This document shows positions 31,444-44,549 of a stretch of 64,000 bases of DNA, in pieces (position 1 is the first letter of the stretch; the number at the start of each line of letters is the position of its first letter). A model generated the notes under the pieces. It was not told where the DNA came from and did no database searches. It was given only the letters and a program-made list of their open reading frames with translations. Location of the stretch: positions 434,001-498,000 of the forward strand of contig JAHRHY010000018.1 of the NCBI GenBank assembly GCA_019671135.1. The letters run 5' to 3'. The DNA is from Linnemannia hyalina. Its lineage: Eukaryota; Mortierellomycota; Mortierellomycetes; Mortierellales; Mortierellaceae. Made by a program: the position numbers and the translations under genes.

Positions 31444-33334
31444 ATGGTCAAGAAGTACGTCCTCGTCTCTGGCGGTGTCATCTCTGGCATCGGCAAGGGA
31501 ATCATCGCCTCCTCCACCGGCCTCCTCCTGAAGACCATGGGTCTCAAGGTCACCTCCATCAAAATCGATCCCTATCTCAACATCGATGCCGGAACCCTCT
31601 CTCCTCTTGACCACGGTATGTCTTTTTTCCCTTCTTCACTTCCTCTCATTCTGATTCACCACCTTGAACGAAAACATGCATGGAGAAGGTACGAGAGAGA
31701 AGCAAGAAAGAAAGCCGCCACAAAACAGTGAGCCTTGCGCTAATTTATTTTTTTTCGTTCCCCCTTTTTCCCCCCCTTCTCAAGGTGAGGTTTTTGTGTT
31801 GAACGACGGTGGAGAGGTGGACCTCGATCTCGGCAACTACGAGCGCTACCTGGATGTGACCCTCACCCGTGACAACAACATCACCACCGGCAAGATCTAC
31901 CGCGATGTCATCGAGCGCGAACGCAAGGGCGACTACCTCGGCAAGACCGTCCAAGTCGTCCCCCACATCACCGATGCCATCCAAGACTGGGTCGAGCGTG
32001 TTGCCACTATCCCCGTCGACGACACCGGCGAAGAGCCCGATGTCTGCATCATCGAGCTCGGAGGTACCGTTGGTGACATCGAGTCTGCTCCTTTTGTCGA
32101 GGCTATGCGCCAGTTCCAATTCCGTGTCGGTCACGATAATTTTGCCTTGATCCACGTCTCCTTGGTTCCCACTATCGGATCTGTTGGTGAACAAAAGACC
32201 AAGCCCACTCAGGCTTCCATCCGCGACCTCCGTGGGTTGGGTCTTACTCCCGACTTGATTGCCTGTCGCTGCGAGAAGACTGGACTTGACGAGGGTATCC
32301 AGGCTAAGATCTCGATGTTCTGTCACGTCCAGCCCAGCCAGGTCCTTGCCGTGCGCGACTGCAGCTCAGTCTACCACGTCCCCAAGCTATTGAAGGATCA
32401 GGGTATGGTCGACTACCTCTGGAAGCGTCTCAGCATTGAAAAGAGTGTCACCATCACCCCGGCCTTGAAGGTCAAAGGCGCCGACATGTGGAAGAAATGG
32501 AACCAGCTCACCACCAACCAGGAGCGTCTCCACGACTCGGATGCCGTCACGATCGCCCTTGTCGGCAAGTACACCCATCTCCAGGACTCATACGCCTCTG
32601 TTGTCAAGGCTTTGGAGCATGCCACCCTGGCCCTCCACAAGAAGCTGGTCATCCAGTGGATCGAGGCCTCGGATCTCGAACCGGAGTTTCGTCCCGTCAA
32701 CCCTGTCAAGTACCACAACGCCTGGCGGGATCTTTGCAGTGCCCAAGGTATTCTCGTCACTGGAGGATTCGGTGTCCGTGGAACTGAGGGCAAGATCGCC
32801 GCTGCCAAGTGGGCTCGTGAGCACATGATCCCTTACCTCGGTATCTGTCTCGGTCTTCAGATCGCGGTCATCGAGTTTGCACGTAACGTTTGCGGTATGC
32901 CTGATGCTCACTCCATCGAGTTGGACGAGAACACCACCACCCCTGTCGTTGTCTTCATGCCTGAGATCAGCAAAACTCACCTGGGGGGGACGCTCAGAGT
33001 AGGCGTAAAAGCCACGTTATTCCAACCTGGCACTGAAGGCTCGACGATTCGCAAGTTGTACGGAGGCGGATCTGAGGTTTTGGAGCGTCACCGCCACAGA
33101 TACGAGGTCAACCCCGAGATGGTGGACAAGCTCCACGCCAAGGGCCTACAATTTGTCGGCAAGGACGAGACCGGTCAGCGTATGGAGATTATCGAGATGG
33201 CCGACCACCCTTACTTTGTTGGTGTCCAGTACCATCCTGAGCTGTTGACCCGTCCCCTCAAGCCCTCGCCTCCCTTTACTGGCCTCATATTGGCGGCCAC
33301 TGACAGTCTTCAGCAGCACCTTGCGACGTTGTAA
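31444..33334 (+). CDS. URA7: CTP synthase (glutamine-hydrolysing)
   Basis: Exons 31444-31615 and 31785-33334 encode 573 residues, close to yeast Ura7/Ura8. It makes CTP from UTP, ATP and glutamine in the cytosol, the last step of pyrimidine nucleotide synthesis. The N-terminal synthetase domain begins [17 protein letters not shown] with its P-loop-like nucleotide site and has [14 protein letters not shown]. The intron cuts the conserved [20 protein letters not shown] block, which is restored exactly by splicing. The class I glutamine amidotransferase domain carries [12 protein letters not shown], catalytic Cys412 in LGICLGLQ, and His541 and Glu543 in QYHPE, so the triad is complete. Codon use is strongly biased towards C-ending codons in the first half of exon 2. 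A CCAAT box and CT-rich leader precede the start. The symbol is given by homology; yeast has two paralogues and I cannot separate them. Confidence 0.96.
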
Positions 33335-34020
33335 TTTATCTTTTTTTCTCTTCTATGTCGCTTTCTATGTGTGCTTTTTTTTGGCAGATAGAAGCAGTAG
33401 TAGTTGTGTGTGTTCATACATTTTCTTTTCGGCATTTACGCATTTGCTTTTTCTCCGTGTACAATAATATTATGTCTCAAAATAATAGCAAATATCAAAC
33501 AAACAAACAAAATGCACCCGCCCGCACATTTTTTTTCAAACGTCGAATGGTGGTCCCTGCCCATCCACCTCACATGCACTGTCTCAGATCTTTATTTGGT
33601 TAATTGATCCGTAGAGATGGAACGGGCACAGGGTAGTATGGGCACAACCATTGAGCGCGTATTGTAGATCTCTTTCTTCGCCACGATGCTAATAGTTCAG
33701 TCGCTGTTCCAATCTCGGACCGTTGTAAATCGGGCCATTTCTGATGAGTGATTGATAGACCCGAGATGTCTCAGTTCAGGAAATAGGACACTGATTAATC
33801 GTCGATCCATAACCGTTCTTTTCTAGGCAGTATTAGAATGGACATCGTTGTCCTTTAAAAGGGTATCTTTTCTGAGGTTTTTTACCCTCTTCTCTTCATC
33901 TCAACGGTCATCCTTTTCATTCTGACAGCCAGTCAACCAACCACATGCCCTCTAGATAACGCACATACAACTCATACCTCGCCTCAACTAAACAACATAT
34001 CATCGAATATTCAGAACCTA
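33335..34020. other. Intergenic region between CTP synthase and GH5 genes
   Basis: Begins with the T-rich CTP synthase 3' UTR. A TATA-like TTTAAAA at 33854-33860 lies 160 bases before the GH5 start and is followed by a CT-rich leader. No gene. Confidence 0.55.
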
Positions 34021-35968
34021 ATGTCGCGCGAAATGCTACAAACCCCTCACGGTGCAACCAACAACGCCCGCCCTCATGACCAAGGGGACGGCTTCCCTGT
34101 CAAACCCTTGTCCTCAGGAACCCAGGTCGGCTCCAGCACCGGCACTAGAGGAGACTCCGCTAATGGCAGCGGCAATGGCACTCGCTCCTTCGTCGGTCGG
34201 CATCGTAAGAAGATCCTTGTTGGGACTGTCGTCCTTACGCTTAGCGCGGTCGGTGTCTTAATTGCGCTGCTTGTCAAGAGGCCTTGGAACCATAATGATG
34301 AGTCGTCGTCGTCGTTCTTTGGTGGGCATCGTGGCGGTACACATGGAGATGGCAATGGGAACAATGCAGCAGGAAACAATAATGGATCCCCACCCAGGTT
34401 CGACAACAAGTCAGTGGTCCAAATTTCGAGCTCCGTCCGATGTAATGCCCATACCCCGCCCCTGGACCAGCCCTTCGAGTATGGCAAGCAGCCCATCCGT
34501 GGCGTTAATCTTGGTGGATGGCTCGTCCTAGAACCGTTCATCACCCCCTCGATGTTTGAACCCTACATCTCCCAGAACGTGACGGACGAGTATACGTTGA
34601 CGAAACTGTTGGGTAAAGAAAAGGCGAAAGAGTACCTCCAGAAGCATTACTCGACCTGGGTCACCGAAGACACGTTCAAGCGGATTCGTGATCTGGGGCT
34701 AAACCATGTTCGTATCCCTGTGGGTTTCTGGGCTTTGGGTGGGTTGACGGAGGATGAGCCATATGTTCCTGACCTGTCGCTGGATTATCTCTTACAAGGA
34801 TTGAAATGGGCAGCCCAGTACGGTCTCCGAGCCATGGTCGAGATCCACGGAGCGCCTGGATCACAGAACGGATGGAACCATTCCGGAAGAAGTGGCGAGA
34901 TCCGGTGGATGAATGGGACCCCCGAGGGCGAGATCAACGGCGAGCGAACGATCGAGTACATCAAACAGCTGACAAGACTCCTCCAAGGCCCTGGAATGGA
35001 ACATGTGTCGCCCATGTTTGGACTGTTGAATGAGCCCGCGATCTTTATGTTGGAACGCCCACCGATCGACAAGTGGTACAAGAATGCGTTTAAGGAGTTT
35101 AGGAACATTACGGGCGCTGGAAAGGGGCCTTGGGGGGTTCTGCATGATGGCTTCTTGGGGTTGACAGAGTGGGAGGGTTTCATGCCCAATTCTGACCGCC
35201 TCGCCCTTGGTAAGGCTTGACTTTTTTTTCATCTTTGCACTACCAAGACATGGTATTTTCTGCTAATATCAACAGCAACGACTAACTTGTTTTCTGTTCT
35301 ATTTCTTTCTTCTACCATTCCAAAAGATGTGCACAACTACCTGATCTTTGACCACAACCTAATCCGTCTCAGCAGAAATGACCAAGTAAACTTCCCCTGC
35401 GACGTCTGGTCCAAAAACATGCAAAAATCCACCGCCGCCTTTGGCCCTACCCTCGTCGGCGAATTCTCCTCCGCCACCAACGATTGCGCCACCTACCTCA
35501 ACGGGATCGGTGTCGGCTACCGTTGGGATGGATCCTTCCAACCCGAAGAGGACCGCATCAAGGGCCTCCCCCTCGACGAAGCCGCCTGCCAGCCAAAGTT
35601 GCATGGGGCAGAGGATGGGTATTGTTCGTGCAAGGAGCAGAACCGGATTGGGTATTATACACCCGAGTATCGAAAGTTCCTGTCAGATTTTACGCAGACG
35701 CAGATGGATGCTTTTGAGCAAGGGATGGGGTGGTTTTATTGGAATTTCAAGACGGAGACAAATGCCCTTTGGTCGTACTTTGATGGTGCTGAACAGGGGT
35801 AATCATGGGCACCTTTTTTGTTGTTGTTGTTGAATGCAAAGACGCGTCCGTTGTCCTGTTAGCTAACCATAATTCTCTTTTTGTTGTAGCTGGATCCCCA
35901 AGGACGCCAACAACAGACCAGGAGGATGCCTCTCCCTCGGACGCTCCATTGAACCCTACTCTGGTTAA
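34021..35968 (+). CDS. Glucan 1,3-beta-glucosidase, GH5 (Exg1-like), type II membrane-anchored
   Basis: Exons 34021-35209, 35327-35798 and 35890-35968 join to 579 residues. A Ser/Gly-rich N-terminal tail is followed by one hydrophobic anchor at about 65-85 (ILVGTVVLTLSAVGVLIALLV), then a Gly/Asn linker and the GH5 barrel from about 150: GVNLGGWLVLEPFITPS, HVRIPVGFWAL, and the acid/base Glu338 in LLNEP. The nucleophile Glu442 sits in LVGEFSSA, followed by GWFYWNFKTE. Family members trim or remodel beta-1,3-glucan in the wall. Unlike secreted Exg1, the anchor places the enzyme with its catalytic side outside, as in yeast Exg-type membrane forms and many basal-fungus homologues. Both introns split codons and the frame is kept (a D codon and a G codon). 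The last exon ends PYSG. Confidence 0.93.
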
Positions 35969-37080
35969 AAACCACATCTTCGTATTCTCATTCCTCTGCT
36001 ATTAAAGTAAAGAAACCGACGATACTTGCCTTCTAGGCTGATCCCTGGACTATTTAGCACCTCACCTTCTTTTTGTCACCATCACCCTCGTTTGTTTCGT
36101 CTTTTGTATTACTTCATCTCTCTCTCTTTCGCCCTTCGTTACCCATCTTCCTACTACGACTAACTCAATTTGAATGCTAATAAACATGCAAACAACGCCC
36201 ACAACTTTACGCCTCCACTTGTGTCTATTGAACGCCCACTTTTTTGACATTTGGCACTTCTCTATCTCTTCTATTTATGAGCAGCATCCCAGTGTTTTTC
36301 TTCTTCTCTCAATTAGGTCAGATACGCGCGGTGCCCTCCCACTTTACCAGTGTTCACAACTCAACAACACGATACGACGCCGATACAACCCATAGTACAG
36401 TACAATGCAGAGTGAGCGGCAGGCGTCTCACACACACAAGCCTAACACTTATTTTTGGTTTGTTTGCTTTATTAGCGTGTTTTGGTTCCTTGTTTTCTTT
36501 TAGTGTATTATTATGCAACAGCGGCGTTCTAAAATGGCGCGTTGGACGCTCGTCCCCTCGGAGAACCGTTTTTTGTGTCCTTTGCATCTCTCCCCTCCCC
36601 CCCCCTCCCCTTAACTGCTGCATGGAATGAAAAAAACGCACTGCCCCATGGTATGATATGCGAGTGATGGGATGAATATGGAGAAAGAGTACCAATGTAC
36701 TTTCTGCCTTATTTTTACTTTTTTGGATACGGGTCACCAAAACTACAGCCCTACATCCAATCCCCGCGACAGAACGCCACAATAGCTTTTCTCTAGCATG
36801 CAGAGTATGTTTCGTCTTCTGCACTACAAACAAATCAATTGACGTTGAACGAGGATCCATTGAATGAATGTAGCAAAAAAAAAATACATGTTTATTAAGA
36901 TATCCGGTCTAAGAAAGGAGTGATGGGGCTTTGTTGGCGCCCCCCCCCCCACCCCTCCCTGTTTTTGTAATGTAAAAAGCCAAATAGATCAAAGAAAAAA
37001 ATACAGGGGGGAAAGTTGTTGAATACTACGTTTTTTCATCCCGCCACCTCGCATGAGGCACAAAAAGGACGACACTGGTT
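35969..37080. other. Convergent 3' region between GH5 and methyltransferase genes
   Basis: Pyrimidine-rich on + at 36,060-36,170. TTTATT at 36891-36896 (AATAAA on -) can serve the minus-strand gene that ends at 37081. No gene seen. Confidence 0.55.
36891..36896 (-). terminator. Polyadenylation signal of the methyltransferase gene
   Basis: AATAAA on the minus strand about 185 bases past the stop codon. Confidence 0.4.
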
Positions 37081-39177
37081 TTAGACGTAGTTCTGGATGA
37101 GCAAGTTCTTGGAACCACCACGGGTGTTCAAGAAGCAGTACTCAGAAGCCCAATCCTTCTCACCACCAAATGTGGGGTTCAAGTTCAACTCGGTCCACCA
37201 AGGGTAAACACCCTTGGATTCCAAACGCTCCCACCACTTCAAGAAGTCGGGGAACGAGATCATATCCTCACGGACATGGAGCTCCATCTGCAATTGGGAG
37301 AAGGGGAGGACATCGCCGAAATCGTCCATGATGGCGTCAAAGGTCTCAAATTCGGAACCCTCAATGTCGACCTTGAGGATGTCGATCCAGTCGTGACCGT
37401 TCTCCTGCATGAGGGTCTTGAGAGTCTTCCAGGTCTTACCCTGGGGGTCAACGTGGTTGGTGCGGCCGACGAAGTAGGGCTTGAAGGTCGAGCGGGGTCC
37501 AGTTGCCTCTGTTTTGTTTTTTGTTGTTGGTTTTGTCGATAGCGGTTGAATGGTTGTTTGATTGAGATGGTCGTTTAAGGTTACAAGAATACATTTAAAA
37601 GGAAAAGAAAAGGAACTAGTGGTGAGTGACAGTTCCTTATGTTTCCTCCTCTCAACTCCTCCAATTACACATAAAGAAAACAGAAAGCTTACCGGGACCC
37701 ATGGAGGCGACAGAGGCATCGTAGGCAAAGATCTCGCAGTCGGTTCTGTCCAACATCTCACCCTCGAAGCGGGTCTCGTAGTTGACACCAAAGGAGTAGA
37801 TGACACACTTGGCACGGGGCTGCTCCTCGTACAAGCTCATACCGCAGATCCACTTTCCTCCGTCACTTAATGGTCCAACGCGCTGGATATCGTGTGGGCA
37901 GACGAAACTGTTGACAAATGGAATGAAAACAACGGGGGGAGAGAGGAGAGAAAGGATTAATAAAGAGCCTGAGCCGTTAATTTCCAGTTGCGCGTGTGGC
38001 TGTATCAATTGGAGATGATAACAAGATTGTGGAGTAATATTTCCCACAGAAAAGTAAAAAAAGCCATGTTCTTTCTTACCTGGCAGGGAAGTACCACCAG
38101 TAGTACATCACAGAATTCCATGGGTTGAAGTTTCTAAAAGGATTTTGAACAGAGAATTTGTTTTGTAAGCATCGATAGAACTCAGACAGATGCATCTGTT
38201 CTAAATACTTCACAACCAGCACGTCCGCCGCGCCCATTTGATTTTTTTTTTTGTGTTCTATCCATAGGTGGGGCAGGTATGAGGGATAGGGTATGCATGG
38301 CGAAAGAAAGGAAAAGCAGGGTCCCAGGGCCCTCGTTCCTTGTATTCTCCTTCCCGACAGGTTTTTTTTTTGAGAGCATTGAATACCTTTCCTGTTGGTT
38401 GGTTGGGTCTGTCCTGTTGTTTTGATTAAATCAAAACGAGAGACAATAGGACGACTGCAATAACAAAGTGACAAACAAAAGAGAGGTTTCCTTGAACCAA
38501 CTGCACCAGGCCGAGTCACAATACATTATGTCGGCAAGGAGAGTGTGGTTGTCAGATGGGTGGAGGAGAGGCGGAGGAAGACGACGGGGGAAACCCAAAG
38601 AAGAAAGAAACTAAAGGCTGAGGGGAAAATAACACTAAACACATCCACACTCTCCTGTCATTCATGAAAAAGAAGCTAAAGAGGGCTGATGGTAATAAGC
38701 ACTGAACACAAACTCCCAGAGATACACACTTTTGTCCCTCCAAGCATCGCCACCATGGGAACACTTTTTCAATTCTTTCCTGAACAAATAAAAAAGAGTA
38801 GTAATAACTTACGGCGTTCCAAACTGCTGGAGCTGCAAGTTAGCATGACGCTGACGGACGATACGTTGGTAGTAACCCTCAGCCTTCTCGATCATGGCCT
38901 GGACAGTGCGGGGTTTCCGGCCAGGGTACTGTGAGAGGGTCTTGCCCAATTGTGAGGAAGGGGTGGCGGCGTCCTCCCAGATGGTGTTGGCCTGGTTGTT
39001 TTCGGGGTTGACGATGTTACGGTTGTCCTGGTTGTTGCCGCCGTTGTTGTTGTACTTCCAGGAGAGGTTGTTGCGGGTGTCGCTGTCGAGGGTGGAAATG
39101 AGGAGACCGAGACAGCCGAGGGCGGCCAGACCGGCGATGACAGCCCTTGAAGCGAGGAGGGATCGGATGGGAGCCAT
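37081..39177 (-). CDS. Membrane-anchored METTL24-like methyltransferase (Methyltransf_22 type)
   Basis: Four exons, 38813-39177, 38080-38133, 37693-37907 and 37081-37508, encode 353 residues; exon 2 is only 54 bases. Residues about 11-28 (AVIAGLAALGCLGLLIST) form a likely signal anchor, followed by an Asn/Gly-rich linker, so the enzyme should be a type II protein of the ER or Golgi lumen. The hallmark CPHDIQR, then LSDGGKWICG, lies at about 143-162 and is rebuilt across exons 2 and 3. CVIYSFGVNYETRFE matches the glycine-containing SAM-site strand, and LKVDIEGSEF (about 254-263) is the acidic loop shared with FkbM-type enzymes. Animal METTL24 is uncharacterised and its substrate is unknown, so no reaction beyond SAM-dependent methyl transfer can be assigned. 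Leader purine-rich on + at 39,240-39,350. All splice junctions are GT-AG and keep frame. Confidence 0.88.
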
Positions 39178-39953
39178 TGGTTATATTAACTCTTCTTGAC
39201 AAGAGTAGGGCTAGTAGGATATTATAGACGATGAATGAAGGGGGAAGGGAGTGAGGGGTGACCAGTTGGGGTTGAGCGAGGAGAGAGTGGTAAAAAGGAA
39301 AAGAAAAAGAGAAAGAGAAAGAGAGAAGAAAGAAAAGGAAGAGTGAAGACTGTTTGTGGATGAAAGAACGTGGGACAAGTGAAGGCTCACAAGACGGGAA
39401 GAGTAAAGGAAGAGAGACCTAGCCCGTGGTCCATTGGAGAGGGAGAGAGAAAGAAGGAAGTCTCAGGCTTCCAGCGCAGTCTAATCGCACTAAGCCATAA
39501 CCAACTGGTGCAGTACATGTACAGCAATCAAAAACCAACCCTTCAATCAACTCTACTCCACCCAGGAACAAAACGAAGTTCGCCTGCTGTCAATAGCCTG
39601 TAAGCCTATCTTTAGAACTAGGCCCTCCAACCATCACTAAAATTGCAATTCCTCTTCCTTGGAGACCTCCTCCTCCCCCTCCTTTTTTTATCTCTAGCGC
39701 ACTCATGCCTTCTGACACGTCGTCTCTTTCTCCTTTTTTAACCATCAAAACCATTAAGCTATTAAGTTACCAAGCTATCGTTGTGGTCCGATCAACGTTG
39801 CCGGGTTCCTGCTCCTGGCCAGCTCACACACACTTCAACGATCAAAGAAACGACCACCTGCTTGCCCGATTTCAGAGGAACCCCGTCCAGATAGCACCTA
39901 CCTCCTGTAACGTTCGCACCCGCAACAATCCTCAATCAACGCTCGCCTTCTTT

Positions 39954-39985
<32 letters not shown>

Positions 39986-40825
39986 CCCCTCATCTTACAA
40001 TACAGCACCTCAAGGGCAGACGCCGCCCATGCCTACAAAACACCATATCAAAAGAGTGGTGCACAAGGACCTATCACAACACAGATTGAAATATTGGTGC
40101 TCACACACTTCTCTCTCTCTCTCTCATACCTTTTCCTTCATTTCTTTTTTGACCTGCGTTTTTGTATCCAGTGTGTCCGTTAAACTTTCTTTTTCCAATC
40201 AATTTGTAAATCTCCGCGTGAGGTGGGGAGGAAAGGGGGTTTTTTTTTGTTCAACCTTACATCTATCCCGATCACATCACACGCCTGTAACACACCCATG
40301 TCACTACAACTTCAAGGTGGCAAAATAAACAGGCTGGGCAGTGAGTGCAAAGTCAAAGAATAAGGTAGCCCTCCATCCTCAGGAAAAGCACTGCAGCACT
40401 GCCTCCTCTTCCTCTTCCTCCTCCCCCTCCTCCCCCTCCTCCATATTCATTGCTCTACCGTTAGTGCGTTTGGTCCAAGGGTAGAACAGACACTTCTCTC
40501 TCTCCCCCTCTCCTATTTTTTTTTCACTACTGCACTACTGCCAGTCATTTTATTGAGGCAAGTCGTGAGTGTGTGTTGCAAAAAATAGAAAAAAAGGAGG
40601 TGGGGGCTTCGAATAAAGCGGCTTGGAAAGTGGATATTTGTGATGGACATGTTACGAACAAAGGACGATACCGATAATCGAGACAACAACGATCAAAACA
40701 ATAACGAGACAAAAAAAACTTTTTTGCTTTTTGTTTGTTATAATTCATGCATGCTATTCTTGGTTAAAAAAAAAAAAAAAAAGGCCTGTCTTTGTTCATC
40801 ATAGTGGGAAAAAGTTTTGGCACGT
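39178..40825. other. Intergenic region, methyltransferase leader and FAD gene 3' flank
   Basis: The first 250 bases are purine-rich on +, the leader of the minus-strand methyltransferase. A TC repeat lies near 39957-39980. An ATG at 40030 opens a short frame without family features. TTTATT near 40549 could be a poly(A) signal for the minus-strand monooxygenase. Confidence 0.5.
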
Positions 40826-43800
40826 TTAAAGTGGTATTGCTGTTGCTGTCATCGTTGTAGGAGAAGGGGGATGAGGAGGAGTCACCGTCATCATAGTCTT
40901 GGGTAATGACGGTAGTGGTTTTGTGCTGGTGAAGGTGACGGTGATGGTACTTGTACTAACCCCGGAACTAGCAACGGGAACAGCATTGGAAGCAGGAGCA
41001 GGAGGAGGAGGAGGATGGGATGGCATCTTGAAGGTCGCCTTGCGCGTAAATTCCACTCGATAGTCGTTGCCAAAGTAATGCGAGATGGCCCGACCCGCAT
41101 GCTCCATTTGCTCTTCGTACTCCTCCTCGTTGTTCGTCATCGTCGTTCGATTGTAGAGTTCCTCGTCTACCGCTTCCTTCTCTCCATCTCGAACAAACGC
41201 AGCAGCAGATGGGGTGGTTATGCTGCCGGTGGATAAGGGAGGGTATGAAGGCGACGACGAGGATGAGGACGAGGACGACAAACAGACATCATTTTGGCTG
41301 GCGGTCACACTGAGGGGCCTTGAAGAGATGAGCGAGGAGGACTCTGACGAAGGAGGGGAGACATCAAAGTCGACCCCACCTTGGACATCCAAACCAGCAG
41401 CAGCAGAGTGGTTCTGTACCACCATCAGCACCTCGTCATCACCGTCGTCGTACATATTCGGCGCCTGTCGGTTGTTGTCATCATCTGCACCGAAGGCGCC
41501 GGTAACATTATTGACTAGGAACGCACCACCCGTGAACCCACGGAAGCCAACCCCACTAATGGTCGACGACTGGATTGACACTGACGACAGAGGCCGGCTG
41601 GTATTCCGACGACCATACCGTTTCCACAACGTCGACAAGATCGAAGCAGAAGAGTCCCTCCGGTTCAGCGAGGCAACCGCTTCTGTCGTCAAAGGCGCCG
41701 TCGCAGAAGACTTCATTGCAGTGGACGACGCCAAGGATGTTTGTGAGGGTGATGGCGATGGAGACCAACGAGAACGACCGCTGGGGTCCAGGTAGGGGTA
41801 GATGCCTCGTCGACCGGTATAGTACTGGGAGGAGAGAACTTCCGAGTCGTAGGGGAGCGTGTATCGACTGGAGAATGAGAACATCGAATCGGTGTCGCCG
41901 TCATCGTAACTGTTGTCGTATGAAGAATCTCGGCTCTCTGAGGAGAAATGTTGCTCGGTAGATGAAGGGCTCTTGTCGTAGCTGAGTCGATCAAAGGAGG
42001 AGGGCGAGGAGGAGGAACTTAGTGGGCTGTTGACGCCGACGGGTGCAGTGCCATCTAGATAGTTGTGCCCCGGGAGCCGCTGCTGCTGCTGGAAAGGACG
42101 TGGTAGATGATGATGGCGCGAGGCATAGAGAGATGCAGATGAAGTGATCGTGGCAACCGATGGCGTCGACATATAAGGCGACGCTGCAGAAGACGCCTTC
42201 AGGATCCGACTTGTTCCACCAGGCTTGCTGTTACTACCACTACCACTACCACAAGCGCTGCCACCGACACCAACGATTCGGAGGAGGTTCGCACCCGGCT
42301 TAAACTTTGCCTTCTTCAACTTCCTCTCCTCCTTCTTCACCCTCGCAGCCTCAATCCGATCCACCCTCTCACTCTCCCTCAAGACTTTCAACTCCTCCCG
42401 ATCTCGTCTCCCTAACGGCTGTGGATTCGATTTGCGCTCCCCATAATCCGGGACGAACGGCAAGAACGTCAAAATCGGCCTCGATGCAAAGATCCGATCC
42501 GCCGCCAAAGAAATCAACGCCTCGGGCATGCTCGCAATGCTCGCTTTACAAAGCATGAGACTGAGGGGGCTGTTTGAACCGACCATGGCGGAGACCTTGT
42601 TGGAGCCCTTGACGGCGGCTATGGCGGCATCGGCGCGCTGAGCATAGTAGGATTGGAAGGCGACGGTGATATCGGCGAAAGTGAAGGCGTCACCGTCGGG
42701 CATGTCGTAGAGACAGTTGACGAGCACGATGCAGTCCATAATCGCGTTCACTGCTCCAACGCCTGCAAAGGGTACCATCTTGTGGCATGCGTCTCCGACC
42801 AACACCGTTCTCATGTAGTACCACGTCTTGAAGGCCTGTTTGTGTTTTGCAGGTGAAAGAAGGAGACACAAAAAAAAAAGATTTAGCTACATAATCTTTT
42901 CATGGTAGAAGTGAACAGTAATATACAATGTGCGCAGAGAACTGATGAAAACGACAATAATATTTACCTTATCTTCGATCATGAACCGTAAGGGAGTGCC
43001 TTTAGGTGTCTGGTCATAGATATCGGCCATGGTACCACCGTAAGGACTCTTCTGTTCACGGACACTCTTGAGCTGCATGATCTCGTTGACCGTCTCGGGT
43101 CCCCACTCGGAGACCTTGAAGTTGGGTTGCTGCTGGCGGGTACTGCTGCTACCCGCGCCAGAAGTACCTTGGCCACCCTTTTCGTTCGAGGGTACAAAGT
43201 CTTTTGCGACTAGACCCCAGCAGATTCTGTTCTCTGTCACCGGAAACAACCACACCTTTTTTTTTGTATTGTTTTAGGAGGGAAGGCGAAGAAAAGAGAA
43301 AAGAGAAAAGAGAAAATGGGTTGGGAGGAAAAAGAAAGAATAAATCAGTCTACGCGCGGATTGGTTAAAACGCGACAACATGATGAAAGGTGATATATTA
43401 ATCCAAGACATCGCCCCCGCTCTTACCGAGAACCCAGATTTGGGTAGAATAGTAATAGCCTGACAACTCTTATCTTTTAGGAACGGATACTTCTCCGGGT
43501 CCAAGGGGTTGGTGATTCCCACCATCGCATGCTGGTCGAACCGCAACGGCTCCTGGTCCGATTTGGGTAATCGGACCTCGCCACGACGGTTCACTCCGCC
43601 ACCGTGTTTGGACGCAGAGGAAGCGGCGGTCATCGCCGTCGCGGTTGAGGCGATTGAAGCTGAGGTTGAGAAGGATGCCATCGAGGCTGCCGATGATACC
43701 GACGCACCGCCTAAACCCGACAGCGACGATACCCCGGCGGATGACAGCGCGGCAGATGTCGAAGCAGACGAAGGCAACAATGACGAAGACGACGACGAAG

Positions 43801-44549
43801 TAGCCGCGGATGAGAGTTTCTTGAGAGTCGAAACAAGACCTCGTTTCTCCAACCGGACATTATTCGGTTTCCGAGACTGTGCCAAAATAGACCGGTACAT
43901 GGATTGACGGATCCCCGAGTAGGCTCCATCGGCGCCGATGACAATATCGGCATGGATGATTGAGTTGTCTGAGCAACGGATCTGGGCCCGTTCGCTGGTC
44001 TGGGTGACCTCGAGAACCTTCTTGGAGAAGTGGACTTTGTGGATGGGGACGTGGCGTTGTAGGATTTTGTGGAAATTTGGACGCGTCAGGATGATGTTGA
44101 AGTATCCGTATCTGTTTCGGGGGATGTGGAAAGGGAGTGGAGAATGAGAAAAAAAAGTGGACGAAAACAAGAGAGCAGGTGTAAGTCAGCTATCATGTCA
44201 ACAAACTGCACACTGCTACAAGCACCACTGAAAAACCACAAAACACGAAAAGAACATACCGTTGCCCAATAAAGATACAAGGCAGACTCCCAATAAACTT
44301 CATATCCTCGTCCAAGAAGACCGCCCCCGTCGTCGGTTTCGAGACCGCAATCAGTTCTTCCAACAGGCCCAACTGTTCAAAGCATCGGAGCATCATCGCG
44401 CTGAGGACGATAGCACTCCCAAGGGACCGGTATTCATTTGCACGTTCGAGAATCACGTAGCGGTGCATCCCAGCACGCTCAAGCATGATGGCTAGCGAGA
44501 GCCCGGCGATCCCGGCGCCGACTATGACGATACAGGGGTTTGGGGCCAT
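40826..44549 (-). CDS. FAD-dependent monooxygenase (aromatic hydroxylase-like) with long disordered C-terminal tail
   Basis: Exons 44260-44549, 43427-44111, 42968-43255 and 40826-42835 give 1090 residues. The N-terminus carries the FAD dinucleotide site VIVGAGIAGLSLA (GAGIAG at about 9-14). The DG motif IVIGADGAYSGIR is near 152-165, and the second FAD motif VLVGDACHKMVPFAGVGAVNA (GDA at 435-437) lies at the start of exon 4. Together these identify a class A flavin monooxygenase of the PF01494 type. A Ser/Ala-rich insertion of about 70 residues (about 198-270) breaks the core between the DG and GD motifs, which is unusual. After about residue 560 the remaining 530 residues are Ser/Pro/Asp-rich and probably disordered, with a lysine-rich piece near 530-545. 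The substrate is unknown; no biosynthetic neighbours are present. The start ATG is preceded by a leader rich in purines on +. Confidence 0.9.
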
